Below, piece by piece: positions 28,534-34,363 of a stretch of DNA of 34,363 nucleotides. The translations under genes and the position numbers were made by a program. Below the pieces are notes generated by a model. It was not told where the DNA came from. It searched no databases and worked only from the letters and a program-made list of their open reading frames with translations. The stretch covers positions 1-34,363 of the forward strand of contig NZ_JABX01000054.1 in the NCBI RefSeq assembly GCF_001469165.1, written 5' to 3'. The DNA comes from Thiohalocapsa sp. ML1. Its GTDB lineage: Bacteria > Pseudomonadota > Gammaproteobacteria > Chromatiales > Chromatiaceae. How positions within the stretch are numbered: the first letter of the stretch is position 1; the number at the start of each line of letters is the position of its first letter.

Positions 28534-28835
28534 AAGCGGATTCCGGTCTGCTCGGCGATGGCGAAGATCGGCGGGCGCACCCGCCGGCCCGGGTAGTCCA
28601 CCAGCACATCGATGCGCTGCTCGCCGAGCGCCCGCTGCACCTGCACCTTGAAGGCGATTTCGGCGCGTGCGACGGCGTCCGGATCGGCGAGCGAGGTGTT
28701 GATCAGCAGATCGATGTCGCCACCGCGCTTGCTGTCGTCGGTGCGCGACCCGAACAGGCGCACCGCGGCATCGGCGCCGAAACAGGCCCGTGCGGCGTCT
28801 TTGATGACCAGACGCTGCTCGTCGCTCAAGCGCAT
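28530..28835 (-). CDS. Minimal nucleotidyltransferase (MNT) antitoxin
   Basis: The 101-residue product has the pol-beta-type nucleotidyltransferase motif VRLFGSRTDDSKRGGDIDLL (GS, nine residues, then DxD) at about 24-43 and a third acidic strand in RIDVLVD. Enzymes of this group AMPylate a tyrosine of the HEPN toxin and neutralise it. It is the first gene of the pair, and the HEPN gene follows with a 4-bp overlap. Confidence 0.86.
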   Translation of the reverse strand: MRLSDEQRLVIKDAARACFGADAAVRLFGSRTDDSKRGGDIDLLINTSLADPDAVARAEIAFKVQVQRALGEQRIDVLVDYPGRRVRPPIFAIAEQTGIRL

Positions 28836-29160
28836 GTGGCAAACCTATGGGGCGGGCTCGCTGCCGCTGGGTGGGACGTCGGAACTGCGGACAGCGCGCG
28901 ACCGTTTCTGTTCGTTATCGTGCTCGTCATCCTGCGCAATCCGACGACGAGACCGACTACGACAACGACAACGAAAAACGCTTCGCCGGTTCGTTCAGAC
29001 GACGCAAAGGACTCAAGCCTCCGCGCGCGCCGAGTTTCCCCGAGGCACCTGCGCAGACGCAAGCGCCTTGGCGCGCGGCGCCTCGGCAGCAGACGCGCAA
29101 CGGCCGACGATAGCTGCGTTAGACTTTCGCCATTGCAACCAAGCCGGGTCAGTCCAGACC
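28836..29160. other. 325-bp spacer with inverted period-6 repeat
   Basis: This is the divergent spacer between the MNT gene (-) and the RHH antitoxin (+). At 28911-28975, TTCGTTATCGTGCTCGTC pairs with a GACGACGAGACCGACTACGA stretch followed by CAACGACAACGAA. Both arms consist of hexamers of the TCGTNN type. The last 30 bases before 29161 contain GGTCAGTCCAGACC, a short inverted repeat also present upstream of the second RHH gene, which may be an autoregulatory operator. Confidence 0.5.
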
Positions 29161-29391
29161 ATGACCAACCTTTGCATCGACCTGCCGGACCAGCTCGCTG
29201 AGCAATTGACCACCCTCAGCGCCGAGACCGGCCGCAGCGCCGGGGACATGATCGCCGAGGCACTCAACGAGTACCTAGGCGATTTGGAGGATCTCGCCAT
29301 CGCCGAGCGGCGGCGGGCGGAGTTTCTGGCCGAAGGCGGCGCCACGTACTCGCTGGATGATGTGGAGCGCGCGCTTGGCCTGGACGACTAG
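29161..29391 (+). CDS. RHH-type antitoxin, copy 1
   Basis: The 76-residue product is a ribbon-helix-helix antitoxin of the RelB/CopG kind: CIDLPDQLAEQLTTLSAETG and RSAGDMIAEALNEYLGDLED form the DNA-binding part. An acidic tail (RRAEFLAEGGATYSLDDVERALGLDD) should bind the toxin. It overlaps the RelE-type toxin gene. A near twin, identical over most of the first 40 residues, lies at 29922-30164. Confidence 0.85.
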   Translation: MTNLCIDLPDQLAEQLTTLSAETGRSAGDMIAEALNEYLGDLEDLAIAERRRAEFLAEGGATYSLDDVERALGLDD

Positions 29392-29647
29392 GTTCACCGA
29401 CCGCGCGAAGAAGGACCTCGCGAAGCTCGACAAGCCCGTCGCTAAGCGCGTCACTGAGTACCTGCGGCGTCACGTCGACAACGCCGGCGACCCGCGGGCT
29501 GTCGGCGAGGCCCTGCACGGCGACCGGCTCGGCAATTTCTGGAAGTACCGCGTCGGCGACTACCGCATCATCGCGGAGATTCAGGACCGACAGGTGCGGG
29601 TTCTGCTCATCCGCGTCGGCCATCGGAGCCGGGTCTACCACCGCTGA
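29375..29647 (+). CDS. RelE/ParE-type toxin
   Basis: The 90-residue product from TTG 29375 reads LAWTTRFTDRAKKDLAKLDK, the normal RelE start, with GGAG 7 bp upstream. An in-frame ATG at 29357 would add six residues not seen in the family. Core motifs are GDRLGNFWKYRVGDYRIIAE and LIRVGHRSRVYHR, including the C-terminal basic, His and Tyr residues used for mRNA cleavage in the ribosomal A site. It appears intact and overlaps the antitoxin by 17 bp. Confidence 0.87.
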   Translation: MAWTTRFTDRAKKDLAKLDKPVAKRVTEYLRRHVDNAGDPRAVGEALHGDRLGNFWKYRVGDYRIIAEIQDRQVRVLLIRVGHRSRVYHR

Positions 29648-29679
29648 CGGCGGCGCCCTTCACCCTTAAGCTCCATCTG

Positions 29680-29828
29680 GTGACACCGCTCCAGCGGTGT
29701 CACCCGTCTGGCGGCGCTCCGCGCCGAGGCCGGCCGGGCCGTTGCCCCTCGTGCGGATGCGGCGCGGCGGTTTGGTGCTCGGGGCGCAGAGCGCCCGGAG
29801 CTGCGTGACACCGCTGGAGCGGTGCCAC
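29680..29828. mobile_element. 149-bp MITE-like element, copy 1
   Basis: It is bounded by the palindrome GTGACACCGCTCCAGCGGTG (completed by TCAC) on the left and GTGACACCGCTGGAGCGGTG (here followed by CCAC) on the right. The interior is GC-rich with no coding capacity. Copies 2 (30591-30739) and 3 (31518-31666) have the same length and are about 97% identical. It sits between the intact toxin gene and a fragment of a second relE. Confidence 0.85.
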
Positions 29829-29837
29829 GAGAGAAGC

Positions 29838-29889
29838 ACTAGGTTCACCGATTTCGCCAAGAAGGACCTGGCGAAGCTGGACAAGCCCC
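29838..29889 (+). pseudogene. 5' fragment of a RelE-type toxin gene
   Basis: ACTAGGTTCACCGATTTCGC and the following 30 bases encode TRFTDFAKKDLAKLDKP. This matches the N-terminus of the intact toxin at 29375 (TRFTDRAKKDLAKLDKP), but the frame then jumps into the leader of the second antitoxin. It begins 10 bp after the MITE-like copy 1, so it is probably a leftover of a recombined toxin-antitoxin unit. Confidence 0.75.
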
Positions 29890-29921
29890 GGCACCACAAC
29901 GAATCTGGTTCAGTCCAGTCC

Positions 29922-30164
29922 ATGACCAACCTGTGCATCGACCTGCCGGACCAGCTGGCGGAACAATTGACCACACTCAGTGCCGAAACCGGCCGCAGCG
30001 CCGCGGACGTGATCGCCGAGGCACTCACCGAGTATTTGGGCGAGATCGGGGGGGATCTGGAAGACCTCGCCATCGCCGAGCAGCGGCGGGCGGAGGTGCT
30101 CGCCGGCCAGGAGCCGACGATCCCACTCGAAGCGGTCATGCAGCGGTATGGCCTGGAGGATTGA
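29922..30164 (+). CDS. RHH-type antitoxin, copy 2
   Basis: The 80-residue product starts MTNLCIDLPDQLAEQLTTLS like copy 1 but has a different acidic tail (EIGGDLEDLAIAEQRRAEVL, ending MQRYGLED). The leader GGTTCAGTCCAGTCCATG matches the leader of copy 1. Its cognate relE (30148-30324) is broken, so it is an orphan antitoxin that could still act on the neighbouring toxin or repress its promoter. Confidence 0.8.
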   Translation: MTNLCIDLPDQLAEQLTTLSAETGRSAADVIAEALTEYLGEIGGDLEDLAIAEQRRAEVLAGQEPTIPLEAVMQRYGLED

Positions 30165-30324
30165 CCTGACCCGAGCCGCCGATGGCGAGCTGGACAGACT
30201 CGACCAATAGACCGCGCGGCGCATCCTGCACCAGCGCCTCCGCCCGCTCCATGATCCGCGGACGTTGGTCGAGCCGCTGCACGGCGACAGACTCGGCTGC
30301 TTCTGGAAGTACCGCGTCGGCGAC
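30148..30324 (+). pseudogene. Broken RelE/ParE toxin, internal stop and 3' truncation
   Basis: The frame from ATG 30148 (overlapping antitoxin copy 2) reads MAWRIDLTRAADGELDRLDQ, then TAG at 30208-30210. It continues with TARRILHQRLRPLHDPRTLV and EPLHGDRLGCFWKYRVGD, then breaks at about 30324. The motif order is that of RelE. The stop codon, a short deletion after RRIL and the missing last 20 residues make it inactive. Its end abuts a tumE fragment on the opposite strand. Confidence 0.8.
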
Positions 30325-30341
30325 CCTGCCGGCCGTCAAGC

Positions 30342-30530
30342 TCAGCGCGCAGGCCTCAGGCGGCCCGCAACAGAATCAGCGAAGAAATCGCGCATCCAGT
30401 CGCGCGGCGAGTTGAATCGGTACGGGCCTTCCCGCGAGCCCGCGTGCCGATGATCGCCCTTGCCGCGCTCGTTGTCATAGCGCAAGACGCACCGGCCTTG
30501 GACCACATAAGCCAGCCTGTACTTCGATCT
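30342..30530 (-). pseudogene. Truncated tumE toxin gene, copy 1
   Basis: The minus-strand frame reads YRLAYVVQGRCVLRYDNERG and KGDHRHAGSREGPYRFNSPR, then MRDFFAD. This is the C-terminal half of TumE/DUF6516 toxins, with the signature RYDNERGKGDHRH. The N-terminal part is replaced by the palindrome at 30531-30556, and after FFAD the frame runs into unrelated codons and stops at 30342. No antitoxin follows. It duplicates the copy at 31300-31457. Confidence 0.75.
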
Positions 30531-30745
30531 CGTGACACCGCGGGAGCGGTGTCACGAGGAAGGGGCACAGCCCGACTGGTTGTCCATCTGGTGACACCGC
30601 TCCAGCGGTGTCACCCGTCTGGCGGCGCTCCGCGCCGAGGCCGGCCGGGCCGTTGCCCCTCGTGCGGATGCGGCGCGGCGGTTTGCTGCTCGGGGCGCAG
30701 AGCGCCCGGAGCTGCGTGACACCGCTGGAGCGGTGTCACGAGAGA
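30375..30745. repeat. 371-bp direct repeat, copy 1
   Basis: The segment recurs at 31302-31672 with a constant offset of 927 bp and no indels, differing at roughly 15 positions. It includes the tumE fragment, the short palindrome CGTGACACCGC-GGGA-GCGGTGTCACG (30531-30556) and MITE-like copy 2. The duplicated unit must have formed after tumE was already truncated. Confidence 0.85.
30591..30739. mobile_element. 149-bp MITE-like element, copy 2
   Basis: Both ends carry the 24-bp palindrome GTGACACCGCT-NN-AGCGGTGTCAC intact. The interior is nearly identical to copies 1 and 3. It is embedded in the 371-bp direct repeat, 34 bp from a third palindrome of the same family (30531-30556). Confidence 0.85.
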
Positions 30746-30763
30746 CACATAATCCAGGCCTGG

Positions 30764-30901
30764 CGATCGGGATCGCTATCGGGATCGGGATCGGGATCGC
30801 TATCGGGACCGCTATCGAGATCGGAGAAACTCAAGCAGGTCCGCCGCGAGGGTCTGCTAGGAAACGGTCCCGATTCCAATCCCGAGCGGTGCCGCGATAG
30901 G
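30764..30901. repeat. Period-6 repeat (ATCGGG/ATCGCT) with inverted partner
   Basis: ATCGGG, ATCGCT, ATCGGG, ATCGGG, ATCGGG, ATCGCT, ATCGGG, ACCGCT and ATCGAG follow in tandem at about 30766-30820. The returning sequence CGGTCCCGATTCCAATCCCG, followed by AGCGGTGCCGCGATAG at about 30864-30900, is complementary to parts of it. It lies just downstream of the tumA pseudogene. Confidence 0.7.
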
Positions 30902-30936
30902 CTGTGTGTAACGATGTGGGCGCAGCGCACGGACCT

Positions 30937-31285
30937 TCAGGCCGCCCGCAGCAGAAACTCCACCCGCACGGTGTCGTACGGAAACTCGACGCCCTCGCCA
31001 GCGACCCGCTCCAGGATGCCGGCCTGAGCCAGCGCATCGACATCGGCGCGAACGGTTCCCAAGTTGCGCCCCGTCCGTGCCGCGGCCTGTTCGACGGACA
31101 CCGGCCCCGCACCCGCGACGGCCGTAAGCCAAGGCCCAGCGCTCCGCGGTCAACACCTCCCAGAGCAGCTCCGGCGTCGCGAAGGCGATGCGGGCCTCCT
31201 GCTCCGCGCCCTCGCCCTCCATCGTCGCGGCGGCATCGGCCAGGCTGTCTGCCAGGGAACGGACCTCGAGGACGACCGTGCTCAT
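30937..31285 (-). pseudogene. Frameshifted tumA antitoxin (HTH protein)
   Basis: The minus-strand ATG 31285, with AGGTGG upstream, starts MSTVVLEVRSLADSLADAAA and reads through ELLWEVLTAERWAL. It then loses the family sequence at about 31124-31132. One frame over, it resumes as LTAVAGAGPVSVEQAARTGR, NLGTVRADVDALAQAGILER and EFPYDTVRVEFLLRAA-stop, which is the winged HTH and tail of TumA-type antitoxins. Removing a single G from CCTTGGCTTACGG restores the whole 115-residue protein. It could be a real mutation or a sequencing error. Confidence 0.8.
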
Positions 31286-31299
31286 GGTTCCACCTGTTT

Positions 31300-31457
31300 A
31301 GATCAGCGAAGAAATCGCGCATCAAAGCGCGCGGCGAGTCGAATCGGTAGGGGCCTTCCTGCGAGCCGGCGTGGCGATGATCGCCCTTGCCGCGCTCGTT
31401 GTCATAGCGCAAGACGCACCGGCCTAGGACCACATAGGCCAGCCTGTACTTCGATCT
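31300..31457 (-). pseudogene. Truncated tumE toxin gene, copy 2
   Basis: The frame reads YRLAYVVLGRCVLRYDNERG and KGDHRHAGSQEGPYRFDSPR, then ALMRDFFADLNRWNHEH, leading directly into tumA. TumE-TumA is a type II module in which the toxin gene comes first. As in copy 1, the N-terminal half is missing and the break coincides with the palindrome at 31458-31483. Because tumA keeps its place behind it, this copy is the probable original. Confidence 0.75.
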
Positions 31458-31672
31458 CGTGACACCGCGGGAGCGGTGTCACGAGGAAGGGACACAGCCC
31501 GACTGGTTGTCCATCTGGTGACACCGCTCCAGCGGTGTCACCCGTCTGGCGGCGCTCCGCGCCGAGGCCGGCCGGGCCGTTGCCCCTCGTGCGGACGCGG
31601 CCCGGCGGTTTGGTGCTCGGGGCGCAGAGCGCCCGGAGCTGCGTGACACCGCTGGAGCGGTGTCACGAGAGA
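31302..31672. repeat. 371-bp direct repeat, copy 2
   Basis: This is the partner of 30375-30745, colinear without gaps. Beyond its left edge the two loci diverge completely: tumA here, a broken relE there. Beyond its right edge they also diverge, so the unit is a clean segmental duplication. Confidence 0.85.
31518..31666. mobile_element. 149-bp MITE-like element, copy 3
   Basis: It has the same palindromic ends and interior as copies 1 and 2. The 24-bp end palindromes can each form a cruciform, and together they give the element inverted ends. No flanking target duplication could be defined by eye. Confidence 0.85.
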
Positions 31673-31677
31673 TAGCC

Positions 31678-31706
31678 GAAAAAATCGCGGCTGCGCTTCG
31701 CGCAGC
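31678..31706 (-). terminator. Rho-independent terminator after the STAND gene
   Basis: On the minus strand the perfect stem GCTGCGC-GAA-GCGCAGC (31690-31706) is followed by CGCGATTTTTT (31678-31685). It lies 77 bp after the stop of the large minus-strand gene and is the clearest intrinsic terminator in the window. Confidence 0.6.
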
Positions 31707-31728
31707 AAAAACAGCGACGCGGCTGTCG

Positions 31729-31773
31729 GAGAACAGGGAACAGAGAACAGAAGACAGAGGACAGAGAACAGAG
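31729..31773. repeat. Single-arm period-7 repeat (GAACAGA type)
   Basis: GAACAGG, GAACAGA, GAACAGA, AGACAGA, GGACAGA, GAACAGA and GATTCAG stand in tandem between the STAND gene stop and its terminator. There is no inverted second arm, unlike the other heptamer loci. Confidence 0.75.
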
Positions 31774-31782
31774 ATTCAGTGG

Positions 31783-34363
31783 TCAGCGGATGGGGGCCGC
31801 GCACACCACGCGGAAACCGACGTAGGGGTAGCGGAGGACCGGGAGGGAGTCGTCGCGGCCGTCGGCGCGCGCGCCGCGAGGGTCGTCGTCCCAACCGCCG
31901 CCGCGCACCACGCGCGACGCGGTGCCGCCCGGCTGTACACGCTTCGGCTTTTCATGCTCGTTCAGGCACCACTCCCAGACGTTGCCGCTCAGGTCGTCAA
32001 CACCTGGCTGGTCCGCCATGTCACGCGCTCCCCCCTGCGGATAGAGGCCGACGGCGCTGGTGCGGTCGAGGTTGTGCGGGCCGACCCTGTCGTACTCCCA
32101 GGTCTCGTTGATGTTGGCGTGTCCGGGCAGGTAGTCATCGCCCCAGGGGTAGACGCGCCCCTTGGTGCCGCGGGCGGCACGCTCCCATTCCCATTCCGTC
32201 GGCAGGCGGACGATGCGCCCGTTCAGCTCGGCGCCGAGCCTGTGGGTCAGCCAGCGGCAGAAGGCCATGGCGTCGAACCAGCTCACCGTCTCGCGCGGGT
32301 GGTTGGCGATGGGCCAGCGGGCGGGCCGGTGGTCGCGGTCGGGGTCGCTCAGCCCCTGCCACCACCGCTCGTCGTCGTAGCCGTCCTCCGCGTCCAGAAA
32401 GGCCTGGAACTGGGCGTGGGTGATGGGGTAGCGGGCGATGGCGAAGGCGTCGCAGCGGCGGCGCTCCGGCTTGTCGCCGTAGAGAAACTCGCCTGCCGGC
32501 ATGTCCACCCACGCGATGTCCGGCAGGCCGTCGGCCCGCAGCCCGACACCGGGCCGGTCGTCCAGCCCCAGCAGCCCGAGCGCCCGGCCGATGGCGGCGC
32601 GGGCCTCGGGGACGGGATCATGCTCGATGTCCGTCAGCCGCGGCAGCCACCGCTCGCGCAGCAACACCAGCGGGTCGTCCGGGCGGTCCGGCTGGCCGCT
32701 GGTCTGCGGCAGCGCGGCGCCGCTCTCCAGGATGCAGCGGGCAGCGACCTCCGGCTGGGCGTCCTTGAGCCAGTCCAGCACGGGCCAGCAGTCGTCGGAG
32801 TAGAGCCCCGCCAGCAGCACCGCGGTCTCCTCCCAGCCGCTGCGCTGCCACCAGCGCTCCGCGGGCCAGAGCTCGGCGGCGCCGGCCGCGATGCGCCCGC
32901 TCGCGCCGCGCAGTGCCCGGGCGGTGAAGTATTCCTGCAGCAGTTGGTGGCGGAAGCGGATCTCGGCATCGCCTTCCAACAGGGTGGCGTCCACGGCGGG
33001 CTTGAGCAGCGCCGCGTCGCCGAGCGCGTCCAGCGCATCCGCGCGCGACAGGGTCGTGGATGCGCCCGCGGCCGCGCTGTCCGGTGGCGGCTCTGCGTCG
33101 CCGCCGGCGCGCTGCATCGCCAGCGCGAGCCGCGGCAGCGCGTCCAAGAGCCGCGCCTCGCGGGCCGCCAGCGGCGCGGGATCGGCGCCCGCCGCCTCGG
33201 CACGATGTCGCTCGCGCTGCAACAGGTTGGCCACGAAGGCGCCAAACAACTCGCCGCGGTTGCGCGGCAGCCCGCCGTCGCTGTCGAGCCAGGTCACGTA
33301 CAGCATGGTCAGCATGAACGGGTTGCGGGCGAGCCGCAGCAGGGAGCGCTTATCGGGCACGCAGCGGCGCCACAGGTCGTCCTCCGCACCGCTGGTCTTG
33401 GCGTAGGCGGCCTGGTCTTCCTGCGGGTCCGCGACGCCCCAGAAGGCGTCCTCGCTGCTGCCGGCGGCGAGCCAGGTGGCGAGCACGCCGGCCAGGCGCT
33501 CGTCGCCGGCGAGCTGCCAGAACAGCCGCTCGGCGCGGATGTGCCCCGGCAGGCCATGGCGCTCGGCATCGGCGAGCCAGTGCGAGAGCACGAAGCGCAC
33601 GCGCTGGGGCGTTAGCGGCTCCAGCGTCAGGCTGTCCAGCGCCAGGCGGATGTCGCCGATGTAGTCGTCCTGCCGGCAGGCGACGACGCAGGGCGTCGCC
33701 ACGGGCAGGGTGTCGAGGAAGGCGCGCACCGCCTGCGCCTTGGCGGCGCGCTGCTGAGCAGGCACCTCGTTCAGCCCATCGAGCAGCAGCAGCAGCCGAC
33801 CCTGCCCGGCGAGGGCTGCCGCCGCAGCACCGACCACGGGCGCCTGCCGCGCCAGGTAGTTCTCCAGCGGCGTCTCGTCGGTCCAGAAGCCCAGGCTCAC
33901 GAACAGTGGCAGCGGGCCGCCAGGGTCGTCCAGCGCCAGCGTCGCCTTGTCCACCGCGAGCCGGCGCAGGGTGGTGCTCTTGCCGGCGCCGGGGTCGCCG
34001 AGCAGCGCCGCGCGCTTGACGCGCTCGAAGGCGATGCGGATGTCCGGGTAGGGGGTCGCGGGCTCCGGCGCGCACTCGCCGTCGCGCGCGACAGCGCGCT
34101 CGCGCCGACGATGCAGCAGCAGCGCCATGTCCATGTCGCCGCGCCAGGGCTCCAGCAGCGGCGCGATGCGCGCCCGCGGGTTGGCCTCGGCCAAGGCGCC
34201 GAGCGGCGAGTAGCAGCGGGCGCGCGCTTCCTCGCGTTGGATCAGGTCGGCGAGGTAGGCGAGCTCTTGGTCGCGGCTCGGGAGCGCTTGCGCTGGCCTA
34301 TCTGCTTCCTGCGCAACGGTGCCGTCGGCGCGCACGTGGATGTTGAACGTGCTGCCGCCAAAG
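31783..34363 (-). CDS. NACHT/STAND NTPase with C-terminal FGE-sulfatase domain (5' end outside window)
   Basis: At least 850 residues are encoded. The frame stays open to the window edge (GGSTFNIHVRADGTVAQE), so the true start probably lies beyond 34363; GTG 34335 is the first start-like codon inside. Numbering from that GTG, the Walker A GDPGAGKST is at 113-121 and the NACHT-like Walker B LLLLLDGLNEVP at 181-192. A helical sensor region runs to about 600. An FGE-sulfatase (SUMF1, C-type lectin fold) domain covers about 605-850, with PAGEFLYG, RLPTEWEWERAARG, DLSGNVWEWC, VRGGGW and VGFRVV. The catalytic cysteines of true formylglycine enzymes are absent, suggesting ligand binding. STAND proteins of this design act as signal or conflict (possibly anti-phage) sensors. 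Confidence 0.88.
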   Translation of the reverse strand, partial: FGGSTFNIHVRADGTVAQEADRPAQALPSRDQELAYLADLIQREEARARCYSPLGALAEANPRARIAPLLEPWRGDMDMALLLHRRRERAVARDGECAPEPATPYPDIRIAFERVKRAALLGDPGAGKSTTLRRLAVDKATLALDDPGGPLPLFVSLGFWTDETPLENYLARQAPVVGAAAAALAGQGRLLLLLDGLNEVPAQQRAAKAQAVRAFLDTLPVATPCVVACRQDDYIGDIRLALDSLTLEPLTPQRVRFVLSHWLADAERHGLPGHIRAERLFWQLAGDERLAGVLATWLAAGSSEDAFWGVADPQEDQAAYAKTSGAEDDLWRRCVPDKRSLLRLARNPFMLTMLYVTWLDSDGGLPRNRGELFGAFVANLLQRERHRAEAAGADPAPLAAREARLLDALPRLALAMQRAGGDAEPPPDSAAAGASTTLSRADALDALGDAALLKPAVDATLLEGDAEIRFRHQLLQEYFTARALRGASGRIAAGAAELWPAERWWQRSGWEETAVLLAGLYSDDCWPVLDWLKDAQPEVAARCILESGAALPQTSGQPDRPDDPLVLLRERWLPRLTDIEHDPVPEARAAIGRALGLLGLDDRPGVGLRADGLPDIAWVDMPAGEFLYGDKPERRRCDAFAIARYPITHAQFQAFLDAEDGYDDERWWQGLSDPDRDHRPARWPIANHPRETVSWFDAMAFCRWLTHRLGAELNGRIVRLPTEWEWERAARGTKGRVYPWGDDYLPGHANINETWEYDRVGPHNLDRTSAVGLYPQGGARDMADQPGVDDLSGNVWEWCLNEHEKPKRVQPGGTASRVVRGGGWDDDPRGARADGRDDSLPVLRYPYVGFRVVCAAPIR

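Noticed and set aside
31678-31785. DGR template repeat or initiation-of-mutagenic-homing site after the STAND gene
   Set aside because: The hairpin at 31690-31706 fits an intrinsic terminator better, and no adenine-rich copy of the candidate variable region was seen in the window.
31783-32520. Active formylglycine-generating enzyme
   Set aside because: The conserved catalytic cysteines near the C-terminus are absent and the domain is fused to a STAND NTPase, which points to ligand binding.

Overview
The window reads as chromosomal DNA of a high-GC gammaproteobacterium. It is most likely a purple sulfur bacterium of the Chromatiaceae: it combines the gammaproteobacterial order rsmG-parA-parB-atp-glmU-glmS with a RuBisCO-like protein, the O2-independent ubiquinone proteins UbiT, UbiU and UbiV, a type I IPP isomerase and a PEP-CTERM-like secreted protein. 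The placement is inferred from gene content and not from a marker tree.

Layout. 1-660 holds two copies of a ~200-bp palindromic-ended repeat where mnmG often sits. 738-3356 is rsmG, parA and parB. A good sigma70-type promoter at 3471-3500 starts the full F1Fo ATP synthase operon atpIBEFHAGDC (3523-10775), followed by an FKBP-type isomerase, glmU and glmS. 14772-17057 pairs an unrecognised P-loop-like protein with a small MscS channel. 17058-20926 is looser: a remnant of an efflux adaptor gene, a PEP-CTERM-like protein, idi and ubiT, separated by repeats. 20927-25031 holds an outer-membrane SphA-like protein (+) and yhcC-ubiU-ubiV (-). 25320-27043 is a translationally coupled yjbQ / RuBisCO-like protein pair.

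From 27136 on the window becomes accessory DNA. It holds an RHH-GNAT toxin-antitoxin pair, a HEPN-nucleotidyltransferase pair, a RHH-RelE pair, and then a graveyard: a second RHH antitoxin with a broken relE, two truncated tumE copies and a frameshifted tumA. These are tied together by three copies of a 149-bp MITE-like element and a 371-bp direct repeat. The window ends inside a NACHT/STAND NTPase with a C-terminal FGE-sulfatase (C-type lectin fold) domain, which could be a variable receptor or diversity-generating retroelement target.

The most unusual property is a set of intergenic short-period repeats. At least eight loci carry tandem 7-bp repeats, each locus with its own heptamer, and seven of them are arranged as two inverted arms that would fold into a hairpin. 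Two further loci do the same with 6-bp units. One heptamer array has run into yhcC and encodes its C-terminal tail. No tRNA, rRNA, CRISPR array, transposase gene or clear oriC was seen.
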